A DNA stretch of 18,903 nucleotides from JBOGXF01 sp050694275 (GCA_050694275.1 JBOGXF010000016.1:1-18903), one strand, 5' to 3'; shown: positions 1-7,165, counted from the first letter of the stretch. The notes: a model not told the origin generated them from the sequence alone. Made by a program: numbers and translations.

Positions 1-93
1 GCCGTCGCTCTCGCTCTCAACACGCGACCTCGAAAGACCCTTGGCTGGTTGACTCCCGCCGAGGCCTTAGCGGATCTCTTACAATCGGCTTAA
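1..93 (+). CDS. IS30-family transposase, C-terminal 30 residues only (gene continues left of window)
   Basis: Reading from base 1 in frame 1 gives thirty codons and a TAA at 91-93. The peptide contains LNTRPRKTLGWLTPAEAL, the strongly conserved C-terminal signature of IS30-family DDE transposases (LN.RPRKTLGW.TP.E.L). Only the tail is visible, so the DDE catalytic core lies outside the window. The gene runs towards the subtilase on the opposite strand, and its stop is followed within about 30 bases by what looks like the right end of the element. The stop codons of the two genes overlap at 90-93, which shows the subtilase now ends inside the IS. Family assignment rests on the motif and is firm despite the short length; whether the copy is intact cannot be seen. 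Confidence 0.88.
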   Translation, partial: AVALALNTRPRKTLGWLTPAEALADLLQSA

Positions 94-1187
94 CACGGCA
101 GTGTTGCTTCGACCCCTTGAACCCAAGGGTGGTCACCGAGGATGCGTCGGGCCTCGAGCAGTATGCGGGCCGCGCCGCCGGCGGCGAACGGCGTCGCCGC
201 AGAGGTCCCTCCGCCGACGTTCTCCTCGGATTTGGCGGTCTCGTCGTGATGCGCAGCCCATGAGTCGCACGAGTCCGACACGACATGGGGCGGAAATCCC
301 GGCCATGTGTTGACGAACCCCGAGTCGTGTCCTCCGACCATGATCGCCGAGGGGGTGAGGTGCGGGGCGAGCGGGGTCGGGTGCCCGACGACCCCGAAGC
401 GGAACAGCGCGCCGTTGCCCGACCCCCAGAAAGCAAGGTGACGCCGGGACACTTTCTCGATCGCCTTCACGAGCCGGGGATTCGACCCCAAGAGGCCGGC
501 CCTACCGGTCGGCTCCCACACCGGAACGATCGGGCCCCACGAGTTGGACTGGGCGTCGATCCACCCGGCGTGGCGCGCCGCCCACTCGATCGCCTGCACC
601 GCCGGCTCGGTCGAGCCTTCGGGCGACAACAAATTGACCGATGTGGGGAACTGGACCGAGACGATCCGGCAGTCGTGGCACGCGCCGTACTCGATCGACG
701 CGGCGCGCGACGCGACCATGGTCCCGTGCCCGTCCGGATCGAGAATGCGACCCTCAGCCGAGGGTTCTGGCGCCGCGCAGTTGAGCTCCTCAGGCTCTTC
801 GAACGTGGTTGCCCCGACGATCTTCGTCCCCGGGAACCAGTAGAGCTTGCCGGGCTCAACCTTGGACCACACGCGCTCGCAGTCGGCGCGGACCGCGTCC
901 CAGTACTTCTCCTGGTCGAGCGTGAGCCGGAGGGCGATCGCAGCCTTCGGGTAGCCCGGGATGTAGGTCGAGGGGTGTCTTCGCGCCTGCGGCGTGTCGT
1001 CTCGGAAGGTGGCGTGGTAGGGGTTGATGCCGGTGTCGACGAAGGCGATGACCGCGTTGACGCCGTCGGCCTTGGCGAAATCCCGGCCCGGGGCCGAAAA
1101 GGCCGCGGACTGGCCCAGCGCGATCATCGTCGTGACCAGCACGCCCGCGACAGCTTTCAGCGTTCTGCTGCGTCCCACCCTCGCCAC
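90..1187 (-). pseudogene. Secreted S8 subtilisin-like serine protease, 3' end truncated by an IS30 element
   Basis: A secreted peptidase of the S8 (subtilase) family that would hydrolyse proteins outside the cell. Residues 1-32 form a signal peptide with a basic start, a hydrophobic stretch and an Ala-rich end. The catalytic triad is complete: Asp51 in FVDTGINPYH, His154 in DGHGTMVAS, and Ser329 in GGGTSAATPFAAG; Asn258 in GSGNGA is the likely oxyanion residue. The start is GTG; GAGGAGG at 1190-1196 lies only 2 bases upstream, so the GTG at codon 4 may be the true start. The frame ends soon after the Ser helix with about ten residues (VQGVEATLPC) encoded largely by the IS end, so the native C-terminus is lost. 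The catalytic domain is nearly complete, and activity is possible but uncertain. Confidence 0.85.
96..125. mobile_element. Probable right terminal inverted repeat of the IS30-family element
   Basis: The bases just after the transposase stop (gtgttgcttcgacccctt, then gaacc) resemble IS30-family terminal repeats, which often carry a GTTGC...TTGAACC pattern. This is from memory of the family, and the left end is outside the window, so the exact border (about 120-125) is inferred. Bases further right read as normal subtilase coding sequence on the minus strand. Confidence 0.5.
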
Positions 1188-1253
1188 CGCCTCCTCAGTC
1201 TTTACACGACCCTCATCTCACCCGCCGCGCGGTCTCTCGGTGGGTGATTCGAC

Positions 1254-1285
1254 GCCCGGGGGCCGCCTTCCTTCGGCCCCCCGGC
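1254..1285. terminator. GC-rich hairpin, possible terminator of the large secreted protein gene
   Basis: Arms at 1254-1265 and 1274-1285 pair over 12 positions with one mismatch around an 8-base loop (ccttcctt). It lies 16 bases past the stop of the minus-strand gene ending at 1302 and before the subtilase start. No U-tract follows on the minus strand, so it is not a canonical intrinsic terminator. Confidence 0.45.
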
Positions 1286-1301
1286 TCTTCGACCGGACGA
1301 G

Positions 1302-3092
1302 TCAGTCGATGCGTTGGATCGTGACATGCGGGCCCGCCCGCTCGACCAACCAGACTCCCCCGCCCACTTCGAACGTACGCGTCCGGCCGTGCTCGTTCAG
1401 GAGGTAGATGCGGTTGTCCGCCCCTTCTGGGAAGAAGAACACCCGTCCCTCTCGATAGTTCGAGTCGCGAGTCGGACCGATGACGGACGCGCCGACCGAT
1501 TGATGTATGGACCAGTCCCGTTCGTACCCCGAGCCGATGCTTTCGAGCAGGTATCCGCCGGGCATGATCCGCGGCGTGACGATAATCATCGAATCGCCGA
1601 AGTCGATCTTCGGGTGGTACTTCGCTTGTCTTGGTGCTGAAACGCCCACGCCGACGAACATCCCGGATCCCCCCGGCGGGACCGGGAGCCTGAAGGGCGC
1701 TCCCCTCACCGGCTTGTCACCGTTCCGGTTATCGATGTCGCCGCCTTCGGAGATCACGGCCATCGCCGTGTCCATCTCGTAGTGAGGATCGTGGAAGAAG
1801 CTCGGCCCGGTGTCGGTGCCGTTTGGCTCGAAGCCGGGTGCGAAGTTCTCGTCCTGGACCGTCCATCCGGTGGCGACTCCTTCGTTCCAGTCGATGGCAA
1901 GCCGGCCGCGATCGTTGGCGGGAGGCCCTTTGCGACTGGAGCGCATCGCGCCGAGGGTCATTCCCACGGTAAACGTCGCCGAGTCCCCATCCCACAGCGT
2001 CCCCGCCAGTGGATACGGCATGGTGGGGCCGAAGACATCGAACGGACCGACGGTTGCGATCCCAATCTCGATACCCGCCAGCCTTCTCTTCTTGGTGAGC
2101 TTGAAAGCGATCGTGGGGAGGACCTTGGGCCCGACGATTCCGTTGAAGGAGAAACTGTAGGACGCGCCTCCGGCGTTGGCCAGCCCAAGCGATCCCGGCG
2201 CGAGGTCATTGACTTCGAACAGCTTCGTCTCAGAGACGTGTCCGGAGACGGTTCCCTGGTAGGCGCCTTTGGCCCGGTACGAGGTCGCGACGGTCCACGC
2301 GTGCGGGAGCCTCCCGTCACCCCGCGCCCCGTACGCCTTTGACACGTCCAAGCCGGGGGGTCCGTAGCCGGGATCGACCAGTTGCCCAAGCGAGAGGACC
2401 GAGCTCCTGGTCGAAGACGAGCCCGCCCCGATAGAGCCGCCGAAGTAGTCGAGCAAGCGCCCCGCGGAGGCCGCGCGGGTGACCGTCATCTCAGGATGAA
2501 AGGTCCCGGCGAAGCCGGGTTGGGCGTTGGGCGCAAATGCGACGGAGAACGTGTAGGCGTCGGGTTTCGCATCTCTCACGTGCCACGTCACGCTGCGTCC
2601 CTCGACCTTTCCCTCTCCCGACGCGGTCCCCTCGACAGGGCGCGGGTCAACCTCGGGCTTACGACGGGCACGCATCTGGACAGAGATGTCGCCTCGCTCC
2701 CGGAGTCGCACGTACAGGGTGTGTAGCTGCTGGGGCGCGCTCGCTCGCGCGGTCTCGACGCGCGGAGCGTCGGCGGGCATGGTCTCGGCGGTCCGCCGCG
2801 CGTCGAATCCGAGAAACGCGGAACTCAGCGTTCCCGTTGAGAACGTGTTGTTGGTCTCGCAGCCGCGCGACCTGACGTCGACCCGATCGTCGCCGGCGAC
2901 GCACGCGCCGCGCGTCTCGAAGCGCGCTCGGTGCAGTCCGTCGAGATAGATCATCCGGTTGAGCCGAACCGACACCTCGACGGCCGCCCTGCTCGCTCAG
3001 GCCGCCGGCCCGGGGAGGGTGGCCAGAACCAGGGCGTGGGCGGCAACAAGGCCGAGCACCATCCGCGCAGTCCGAGAGCCGAGTCCCCCCAT
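1302..3092 (-). pseudogene. Large secreted protein of unknown function with an in-frame TGA directly after its signal peptide
   Basis: Two open frames on the minus strand lie in the same phase, separated by one TGA at 2997-2999. The first, from ATG at 3092, is a 31-residue signal peptide (Arg at 8 and 10, hydrophobic 11-25, ending LPGPAA). The second runs from codon 33 to 1302, about 564 residues. Together they look like one exported protein of about 596 residues. If translation began at the GTG at 2975, the product would have no signal and no clear ribosome binding site. I recognise no domain: the mature part is rich in Gly, Ser, Thr and aromatic residues in alternating beta-like patterns, with two Cys near its start and no membrane helix. 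It may be a nonsense mutant, a sequencing error or a readthrough case. Confidence 0.62.
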
Positions 3093-3182
3093 CACGAGAT
3101 GGGTTCGCCGCCCGCCCCTTCGTTCCTCGCCCGACGCAGTCGTACAGACGGTAGCGCTGCGCATGGGACCGCCCGAGAATCG

Positions 3183-3233
3183 CGAGGTGGGCGACATTGG
3201 CCGCACATAGCGGGGAAAATGTTGCCCACCTCG
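3183..3233. promoter_or_regulatory. 16-bp near-perfect inverted repeat in a divergent promoter region
   Basis: cgaggtgggcgacatt at 3183-3198 is repeated as its reverse complement at 3218-3233 with 15 of 16 matches and a 19-base spacer. It sits between the minus-strand secreted protein (start about 3092) and the plus-strand membrane protein (start about 3279). It could be a paired operator or an RNA hairpin in the leader of either gene. No U-run follows, so a terminator is less likely. Confidence 0.6.
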
Positions 3234-3278
3234 ACGCCGCGCCTTGCCGTCGACGTGAGCGGGAGGTATGAATGCCCC

Positions 3279-3587
3279 GTGCGGCGATCCGAGGTGTCGG
3301 GCTTACTCGTCCTGCTCATGGCCGGGGTGATCGCCGCGGCCTCCCTCATGGGGCTCACGCTCCTGCCCCTGCTCATGTTTCTCGGCGGGGCCCTCGCCGT
3401 CCTCGGCGCGCTCGACGCCGCGCTGCATTCCGACTCCTCGTGGAAGGCCGCCGATCAGAACAAAGTCGTCTGGGTCGGCTTCCAACTCGTCGGGCTTGCC
3501 ATCTTTCTCATCCCGGGATTCGTGGCGGCGATCGCGTACTTCACACTGGTGCGCCCCAAACTCAGCTCCCGCTCCCCGGTGGCTTGA
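3279..3587 (+). CDS. Small integral membrane protein, DUF2516-like
   Basis: A 102-residue protein with hydrophobic helices at about 9-27, 29-44 and 61-86, ending in a short polar tail after YFTLVRPKL. The middle (AALHSDSSWKAADQNKVVW) separates the helices. This layout (N-terminal hydrophobic region, a polar 'A.raDaf.aa.k..K..W' segment, a last helix, then VRP) resembles DUF2516 proteins of actinobacteria, whose function is unknown. The frame is open far upstream, but that part is unlike coding sequence. GTG at 3279 has GGGAGG at 3261-3266 (12-base spacer); GTG at 3294 is an alternative. It is divergent from the secreted-protein gene. Family assignment is moderate. Confidence 0.65.
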   Translation: MRRSEVSGLLVLLMAGVIAAASLMGLTLLPLLMFLGGALAVLGALDAALHSDSSWKAADQNKVVWVGFQLVGLAIFLIPGFVAAIAYFTLVRPKLSSRSPVA

Positions 3588-3599
3588 AGCGGCAGCAAG

Positions 3600-3911
3600 C
3601 TATCCCTGACGATGTGACTCGACCCCACTGTTCGATGACGCCTTGCGGCGGGGCCTCCACTGCCCCGTGATCTGGGTAACGATCACGTAGTGAACGAAGA
3701 GCCCGATGCCCCAGCCCCACAGGACGTGCACGAACCACAGGGGATGTCCGTCGTCCAGGAGGGCCTCGACGGCCCATAGCGCGGCCAGGACCAGGTTCAC
3801 GATCAGATAGATCCGCAGGTGGATCCCGAAGCGCTTCCACACCCCCCTGCGCCGGCGTCCCCGTCGCTCTGACTTCTCGCGCTCGACTGCTCGCTCGAAT
3901 GGATCGCTCAT
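3600..3911 (-). CDS. 2TM-domain membrane protein, coupled to the PadR gene
   Basis: A 103-residue protein with a charged N-terminus (1-27, many Arg/Glu), two membrane helices at about 31-51 and 59-80, and a basic tail. The pattern 'FGIHLRIYLIVNLVLAALW' then 'WFVHVLWGWGIGLFVHYVI' matches the 2TM domain family (PF13239): a His in each helix and a GWGIGL core. Such domains are often found beside or fused to regulators; no biochemical role is settled. Its ATG overlaps the padR stop by four bases (ATGA, 3908-3911), so the two are almost certainly one transcript with coupled translation. The last dozen residues (SSNSGVESHRQG) lie beyond the domain and look non-conserved. Confidence 0.85.
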   Translation of the reverse strand: MSDPFERAVEREKSERRGRRRRGVWKRFGIHLRIYLIVNLVLAALWAVEALLDDGHPLWFVHVLWGWGIGLFVHYVIVTQITGQWRPRRKASSNSGVESHRQG

Positions 3912-4378
3912 GGCCTCGCCTCCTCGCCTGTCGCCTGTTCGGTCACCGCCGACTCTTCGATGTCGTCCAGCGTGCGATTGAGGACCCGCTCGAGCGCGTC
4001 GGGCTCGAGGCGGCCCGCAAGTCCGCGGACACGAGCTGCGAATCGCTCGATGGCCGCCTCGACCGTCCCTCTCTGCCCCACGCGCACCCCGGTTCGGAGC
4101 TCGAGGGCCGCGAGCGCGTCCCCTCGCTTCTCCAGCGCCTGCTCTCCCGCCCGCGTCAACCGGTAGACGCGTGGCCCGTCGTCGCCTCGGGGGGTGATGA
4201 GCCCCTCGGCTTCGAGGGCCTCCACGGCGGGATAGACGCTCCCCGGAGACGGCCGATAGTGAGAGGCAAAGAGGCGCCCAAGCTCGGCCATCAGGTCGTA
4301 GCCGTGCATCGGGCGTTCCCCCAGCAGGGCGACCAGCACCAAGGGAAGCTCCCCGTGTCTGAAGAATCGCCGTCCCAT
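3908..4378 (-). CDS. PadR-family transcriptional regulator
   Basis: A 156-residue winged-helix repressor. Residues 8-90 are the PadR DNA-binding domain: 'ELPLVLVALLGERPMHGYDLMAEL' (helix 1 with the HGY motif), 'RPSPGSVYPAVEALEAEGLI' (recognition helix) and the wing 'GPRVYRLTRAGEQAL'. Residues 95-150 form a helical dimerisation tail. PadR proteins usually repress a neighbouring membrane or efflux gene and often themselves; here the coupled 2TM gene is the natural target. The upstream 50 bases hold four phased TTACGAA-type repeats that reach the ribosome binding site (minus-strand AAGGAGGG at about 4382-4389), a plausible autoregulatory operator. The ligand cannot be inferred. Confidence 0.9.
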   Translation of the reverse strand: MGRRFFRHGELPLVLVALLGERPMHGYDLMAELGRLFASHYRPSPGSVYPAVEALEAEGLITPRGDDGPRVYRLTRAGEQALEKRGDALAALELRTGVRVGQRGTVEAAIERFAARVRGLAGRLEPDALERVLNRTLDDIEESAVTEQATGEEARP

Positions 4379-4388
4379 CCAGCCCTCC

Positions 4389-4429
4389 TTACGAACCTCT
4401 TACGAAATCTATTACGAAACTCTTACGGA
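4389..4429. promoter_or_regulatory. Four direct TTACGAA-type repeats, 11-12 bp period, upstream of padR
   Basis: TTACGAA starts at 4389, 4400 and 4412, and TTACGGA at 4423, giving steps of 11, 12 and 11 bases. This is about one helical turn, so the sites lie on one face of the DNA. The array ends at the ribosome binding site of padR. Known PadR operators are usually inverted ATGT...ACAT sites, so a direct-repeat array is unusual if PadR is the reader. It could also affect the plus-strand RidA gene. Confidence 0.65.
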
Positions 4430-4521
4430 GTCAACCCGGAAATCTGCGGGTTCCCCAAGGCTGGTAAGCAGAGTGAGCGGAAGGCCAAGAATCCGCTGGA
4501 GCCCCTGGGGAAGGAGGGGCC

Positions 4522-4912
4522 ATGGAGCGAAAAAACGGTGTCGGCAAACAGACCGTGGGAGCGCATCGTCGGCTATTCGCGGGCGGTGCGCGTCGGCGAC
4601 GTGGTGGAGGTAAGCGGAACGGCCGCGGCGGGGTCGGACGGCACGGTGATTGCCCCCGGGGACGTGTACGGCCAGACCAAGGAGGCGCTGGGCATCATCG
4701 GAGAAGCTCTCAAGGAGCTCGGCGCGGGCTTTCACGACGTCACCCGAACGCGGGTGTTCCTGACCGATATCTCCGCGTGGGAGGAAGCCGGACGAGCGCA
4801 CGGAGAGGTCTTCGCCGACATCCGGCCGGCCAACATCTTCGCGGGAGTGACCGGGTTCGTGGACCCCGACATCCTGGTCGAGGTAGAGGTCAGCGCCGTG
4901 GTCGGTTCGTGA
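4522..4912 (+). pseudogene. RidA/YjgF-family protein with a 1-base frameshift in an A6 tract near the start
   Basis: The ATG at 4522 follows a strong AAGGAGGGG (4511-4519), but its frame differs by one base from the frame that encodes the RidA domain. Removing one A from the A6 run at 4530-4535 joins them and gives a start MERKTVSANRPWERIVGY, as in actinobacterial RidA proteins, and a normal total length of 129 residues. The rest is intact: 'VGDVVEVSGTAA', 'TRTRVFLTDISAWEE' and the C-terminal 'LVEVEVSAVVGS'. Without the fix, translation would have to start at GTG 4538. RidA proper deaminates reactive enamines/imines using an Arg in 'PARS.VEV'; here the matching place reads PANIFAGV, with Asn for Arg, so this belongs to a Rid subgroup without that activity, or binds something else. 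Confidence 0.8.
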
Positions 4913-4928
4913 CTGCGTTCTCGATCTA

Positions 4929-4977
4929 GCTCTTTGGGCCAATAACCACAACCCAGGTGGTTAACGGCCAAAAGAGC
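4929..4977. terminator. Long imperfect hairpin between convergent genes
   Basis: Arms 4929-4949 and 4957-4977 pair over 21 positions with 18 matches and a 7-base loop (aacccag). It lies 16 bases after the RidA stop and 12 bases after the minus-strand microprotein stop. The position suits a bidirectional terminator or transcript-end barrier, although neither strand shows a long U-run. Confidence 0.5.
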
Positions 4978-4989
4978 AGTAGCGCGAGG

Positions 4990-5160
4990 CTAGGTAGGCC
5001 CGGTTGTTCCTCGTTCGTTCTTTTTCGATGCCTTGTCGCCGACGCGCTTCAGTGCATCCCACGCGTCCGTGTCGTCCCATGAGCGCCTGAAGCCGCCCCG
5101 CGCTCGGATCACGAGGACCGCCACGACTATCACCAGCAAGACGAGCAAGGCGACCTGCAT
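4990..5160 (-). CDS. 56-residue single-pass membrane microprotein
   Basis: The ATG at 5160 is preceded by AAGGTGG with about 8 bases of spacing on the minus strand. The product has a short N-terminus, one hydrophobic helix at residues 3-18 (VALLVLLVIVVAVLVI), an Arg-rich stop-transfer (RARGGFRRS), then an amphipathic segment (WDDTDAWDALKRVGDKA) and a polar tail. By the positive-inside rule the C-terminus should be cytoplasmic. I recognise no family. A real gene is supported by the ribosome binding site, the clean architecture and a hairpin just past the stop. The possible left end of the TnpB element lies only about 27 bases upstream of the start, so its native promoter may have been displaced. 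Confidence 0.6.
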   Translation of the reverse strand: MQVALLVLLVIVVAVLVIRARGGFRRSWDDTDAWDALKRVGDKASKKNERGTTGPT

Positions 5161-5186
5161 GACACGACCACCTTAGTACTCCATTT

Positions 5187-6600
5187 CATAAATACGCTCA
5201 CGAATTCCAGCGTTGCGACCGCCCGGAGAGAGCAACAGACGTTCGATAAGTGTCACACCCTCCCCCTACGGTGCTCTCATGGCCGAGACCGTGCGCCGCG
5301 CAGCCCGCATCACCCTGCGGGCGACCCCCGCCCAGAAGAGGCGCTGCTTTGGCCTCATGGTTGCCGCCGGCGACATCTGGGCCATGGCGATCGACTGCAA
5401 CGCCGCATTGCGCCGCTGGGGGTGCAGGATGGTCGTTGACTTTCCCTCCTTGTGCCGGGAGCTCACCGGGATGGGGTTCGGGGAGCTTTCGCGGATGTGC
5501 CAAGAAGACATCTTGAAGCGCTACTCGGCCGCCTGGGTAAGCAGGGCGAGACGGTGGGGTTCCCCCGGCGCAAGCGCCGGCTGTTCCCGGTCCGCTTCAG
5601 AAAGGGCGCGTTCGCAGTCGACGGCAGGAGGGTCCGGCTGTCCACGGCGCGGGGATGCCCGCCGTTGCAGGTCCGGCTCGCACGCCCCATCCCCTATCCG
5701 GTCGAGGCGCTGAGGTCGGTAACCCTTGTCTTTGATGCCGGAAAGCTCTGTCTTGACGTCACCGCCGAGATCCCGGTGACCCCCGCCGCAGTCCTCGACC
5801 CCGAAAAGGTTGCAGGAGTCGACATCGGGATCATCCATCTCTTCGCCGCGGCGTGCGAAGGAGAAGGCCTACTCGTGTCGGGGCGGGCGCTGAGAGCCGA
5901 GGAGCGCCTCCATCTCGAGGATACCAAGGCACGCCAGAAGAAGATGACGCCCAAGGCCCCGGCCCGCGGCCGGCGCGGGTCGCGCCGCTACAGACGGCTG
6001 CGGGCATCCCAGAGAAAGGCCGAGGCCCGCCACAGAAGGCGCACCAGACAGGCGCAGCACCAAGCCGCCAAGGAGCTTCTTTCCTGGGCGGTGTCCCGCG
6101 GGATCGGGACCCTCGTCGTCGGCGATCTCACGGGGGTCACGGCCACGGACGCCGGACGCCACCACAACCTCAGGCTGCGGCAATGGCGGCGGACCCATCT
6201 CGTGTCCTGTCTCCAAGACAAGGCCGAACGGGCCGGGGTTGCGATCAAGATGGTCAACGAGCGGGGATCGTCGTCGACCTGTCCCCGCTGTGGCGAACCC
6301 TGCCCGAAGCCGACTGGGCGCAACTTCTCCTGTCGTTCTTGTAGCTATCTGGGCCACCGCGACCTCGTCGGTGCCCGCAACATCGCCGCCAGAGGCGGCG
6401 GGCAGACGAGCGATTCCTTGCTCGTCACGCACCGTCGGGCGGGAGCTTCTCCCGCACGGCGTGACCGGCGGCGGCACCTTTTCGATGCCCGCCGCCGGTC
6501 TTGCTTGGCTCCGAGCCACCCAGTGGATGGGTGTCGCTCGTGGGGGGAGACCCCTACGAGGATCCCAAGTGCGGGCTGACAATACGTCGCCGTATTTATG
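5187..6600 (+). mobile_element. Degenerate TnpB-only (IS1341-like) element with possible matching ends
   Basis: ATAAATACG at 5188-5196 recurs as CGTATTTAT at 6591-6599, and with the flanking C the two ends match over 10 bases in inverted orientation, with weaker matching for another 10. They bracket the tnpB gene closely. The right end also contains a perfect small hairpin, AATACG-tcgc-CGTATT (6581-6596). IS200/IS605 elements normally lack terminal inverted repeats but do have subterminal hairpins, so the borders are tentative. No tnpA or serine recombinase is present, so any movement would need one in trans. Confidence 0.45.
5279..6579 (+). pseudogene. tnpB: TnpB-family RNA-guided nuclease, frameshifted by a short internal deletion
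   Basis: TnpB proteins are RuvC nucleases guided by an omega-RNA from the element's right end. From ATG 5279 the N-terminal part (ITLRATPAQKRRCFGLMVAAGDIW to ILKRYSAAW) is in one frame; the rest, from about GKQGETVGFPRRKRR, is in another, with the switch at 5530-5548. Compared with relatives as I recall them, about eight or nine residues between 'YSAAW' and 'GE' are also missing, so this looks like a deletion. Downstream are RuvC-I 'VAGVDIGIIH', 'TLVVGDLTGV' where RuvC-II Glu would lie (Gly here), 'NERGSSSTCPRCG' and 'FSCRSC' (zinc ribbon), and RuvC-III 'GHRDLVGARNIAARG'. The GD variant is common in this actinobacterial lineage; the Glu in NERGSSS may replace the missing one. The Arg-rich tail after 6400 overlaps the presumed omega-RNA. 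Confidence 0.8.
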
Positions 6601-6691
6601 GGAAGGAGCACTTAGTCGAACGGCTTCCAGCGGGCCGAGCGGCCCAAGAACCCGGGCAGGAGGGGGCCGCGACATCTCGAATGCTTGGACT

Positions 6692-7147
6692 ATGGAGCGT
6701 GCGGTCGCGAGTCGTCTCATGCTTGCTCTCCTGGTGGGGCTCGGCATTCTGGCGCCGGCTCAGGCCTCGGCCACCGCTTTCGCGTGCACCCCCGATCAAT
6801 ACGTCGACAGCTTCGACCTCGTCGCCAAGGCGCGGCGCGACGTCTACAGGATCGGCGAGACCGCGCTGGTCGACGTATATGTCACCGACAGCTTCACCGG
6901 CGAGCCGCAGGAAGACGTCGACGCGGGCGTCTTCGTCGAGGGAAAGGGTGACCGAGCCGTCCTCGATGTATCCAAGACCGATGAAAGGGGACACGTCCTT
7001 CTACGCCTGCGGCTCAAGCGGTCGCATGTCGAACCCGGATGGGCGCGCGCCTGGGCCGCCGCGTGGGAGTCCATCAACACCCCGGTCTACTGCACGGGAC
7101 GCTACGGATATCGCGAGTACCCGAAGCTGTTTCGCATCCGCCGTTAA
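6692..7147 (+). CDS. Small secreted protein with an Ig-like/carboxypeptidase-regulatory-like fold
   Basis: A 151-residue protein. Residues 1-25 are a signal peptide (MERAVASR, hydrophobic LMLALLVGLGILAP, then AQA). Residues 45-125 read like a beta-sandwich domain: 'YRIGETALVDVYVTDSFTGEP', 'VDAGVFVEGKGDRAVLDVSKTDERGHVLLRLRL', the pattern of bacterial Ig-like or transthyretin-like domains (a GET/ALVDVYVT strand, then KTDERG before the next strand). Two Cys (about 32 and 137) could form a disulfide. No ribosome binding site is clear for the ATG at 6692, and it begins about 90 bases past the possible end of the TnpB element. The precise role is unknown. Confidence 0.65.
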   Translation: MERAVASRLMLALLVGLGILAPAQASATAFACTPDQYVDSFDLVAKARRDVYRIGETALVDVYVTDSFTGEPQEDVDAGVFVEGKGDRAVLDVSKTDERGHVLLRLRLKRSHVEPGWARAWAAAWESINTPVYCTGRYGYREYPKLFRIRR

Positions 7148-7165
7148 CCCGGCCCGGCTATGTCA

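Noticed and set aside
285..1247. Long plus-strand frame opposite the subtilase
   Set aside because: Arg/Gly/Pro-rich shadow of a high-GC gene; the opposite strand has signal peptide and catalytic triad.
1782..2726. Plus-strand frames opposite the large secreted protein
   Set aside because: No ribosome binding site or domain; composition typical of antisense shadows.
3899..4500. Open frame upstream of the RidA domain in the RidA frame
   Set aside because: It is antisense to padR and the 2TM gene; the good ribosome binding site and ATG lie at 4511-4524.
5171..6616. cttagt on both sides of the TnpB element as a target duplication
   Set aside because: Six bases, not adjacent to the proposed ends, and TnpB/IS605 elements do not make target duplications.
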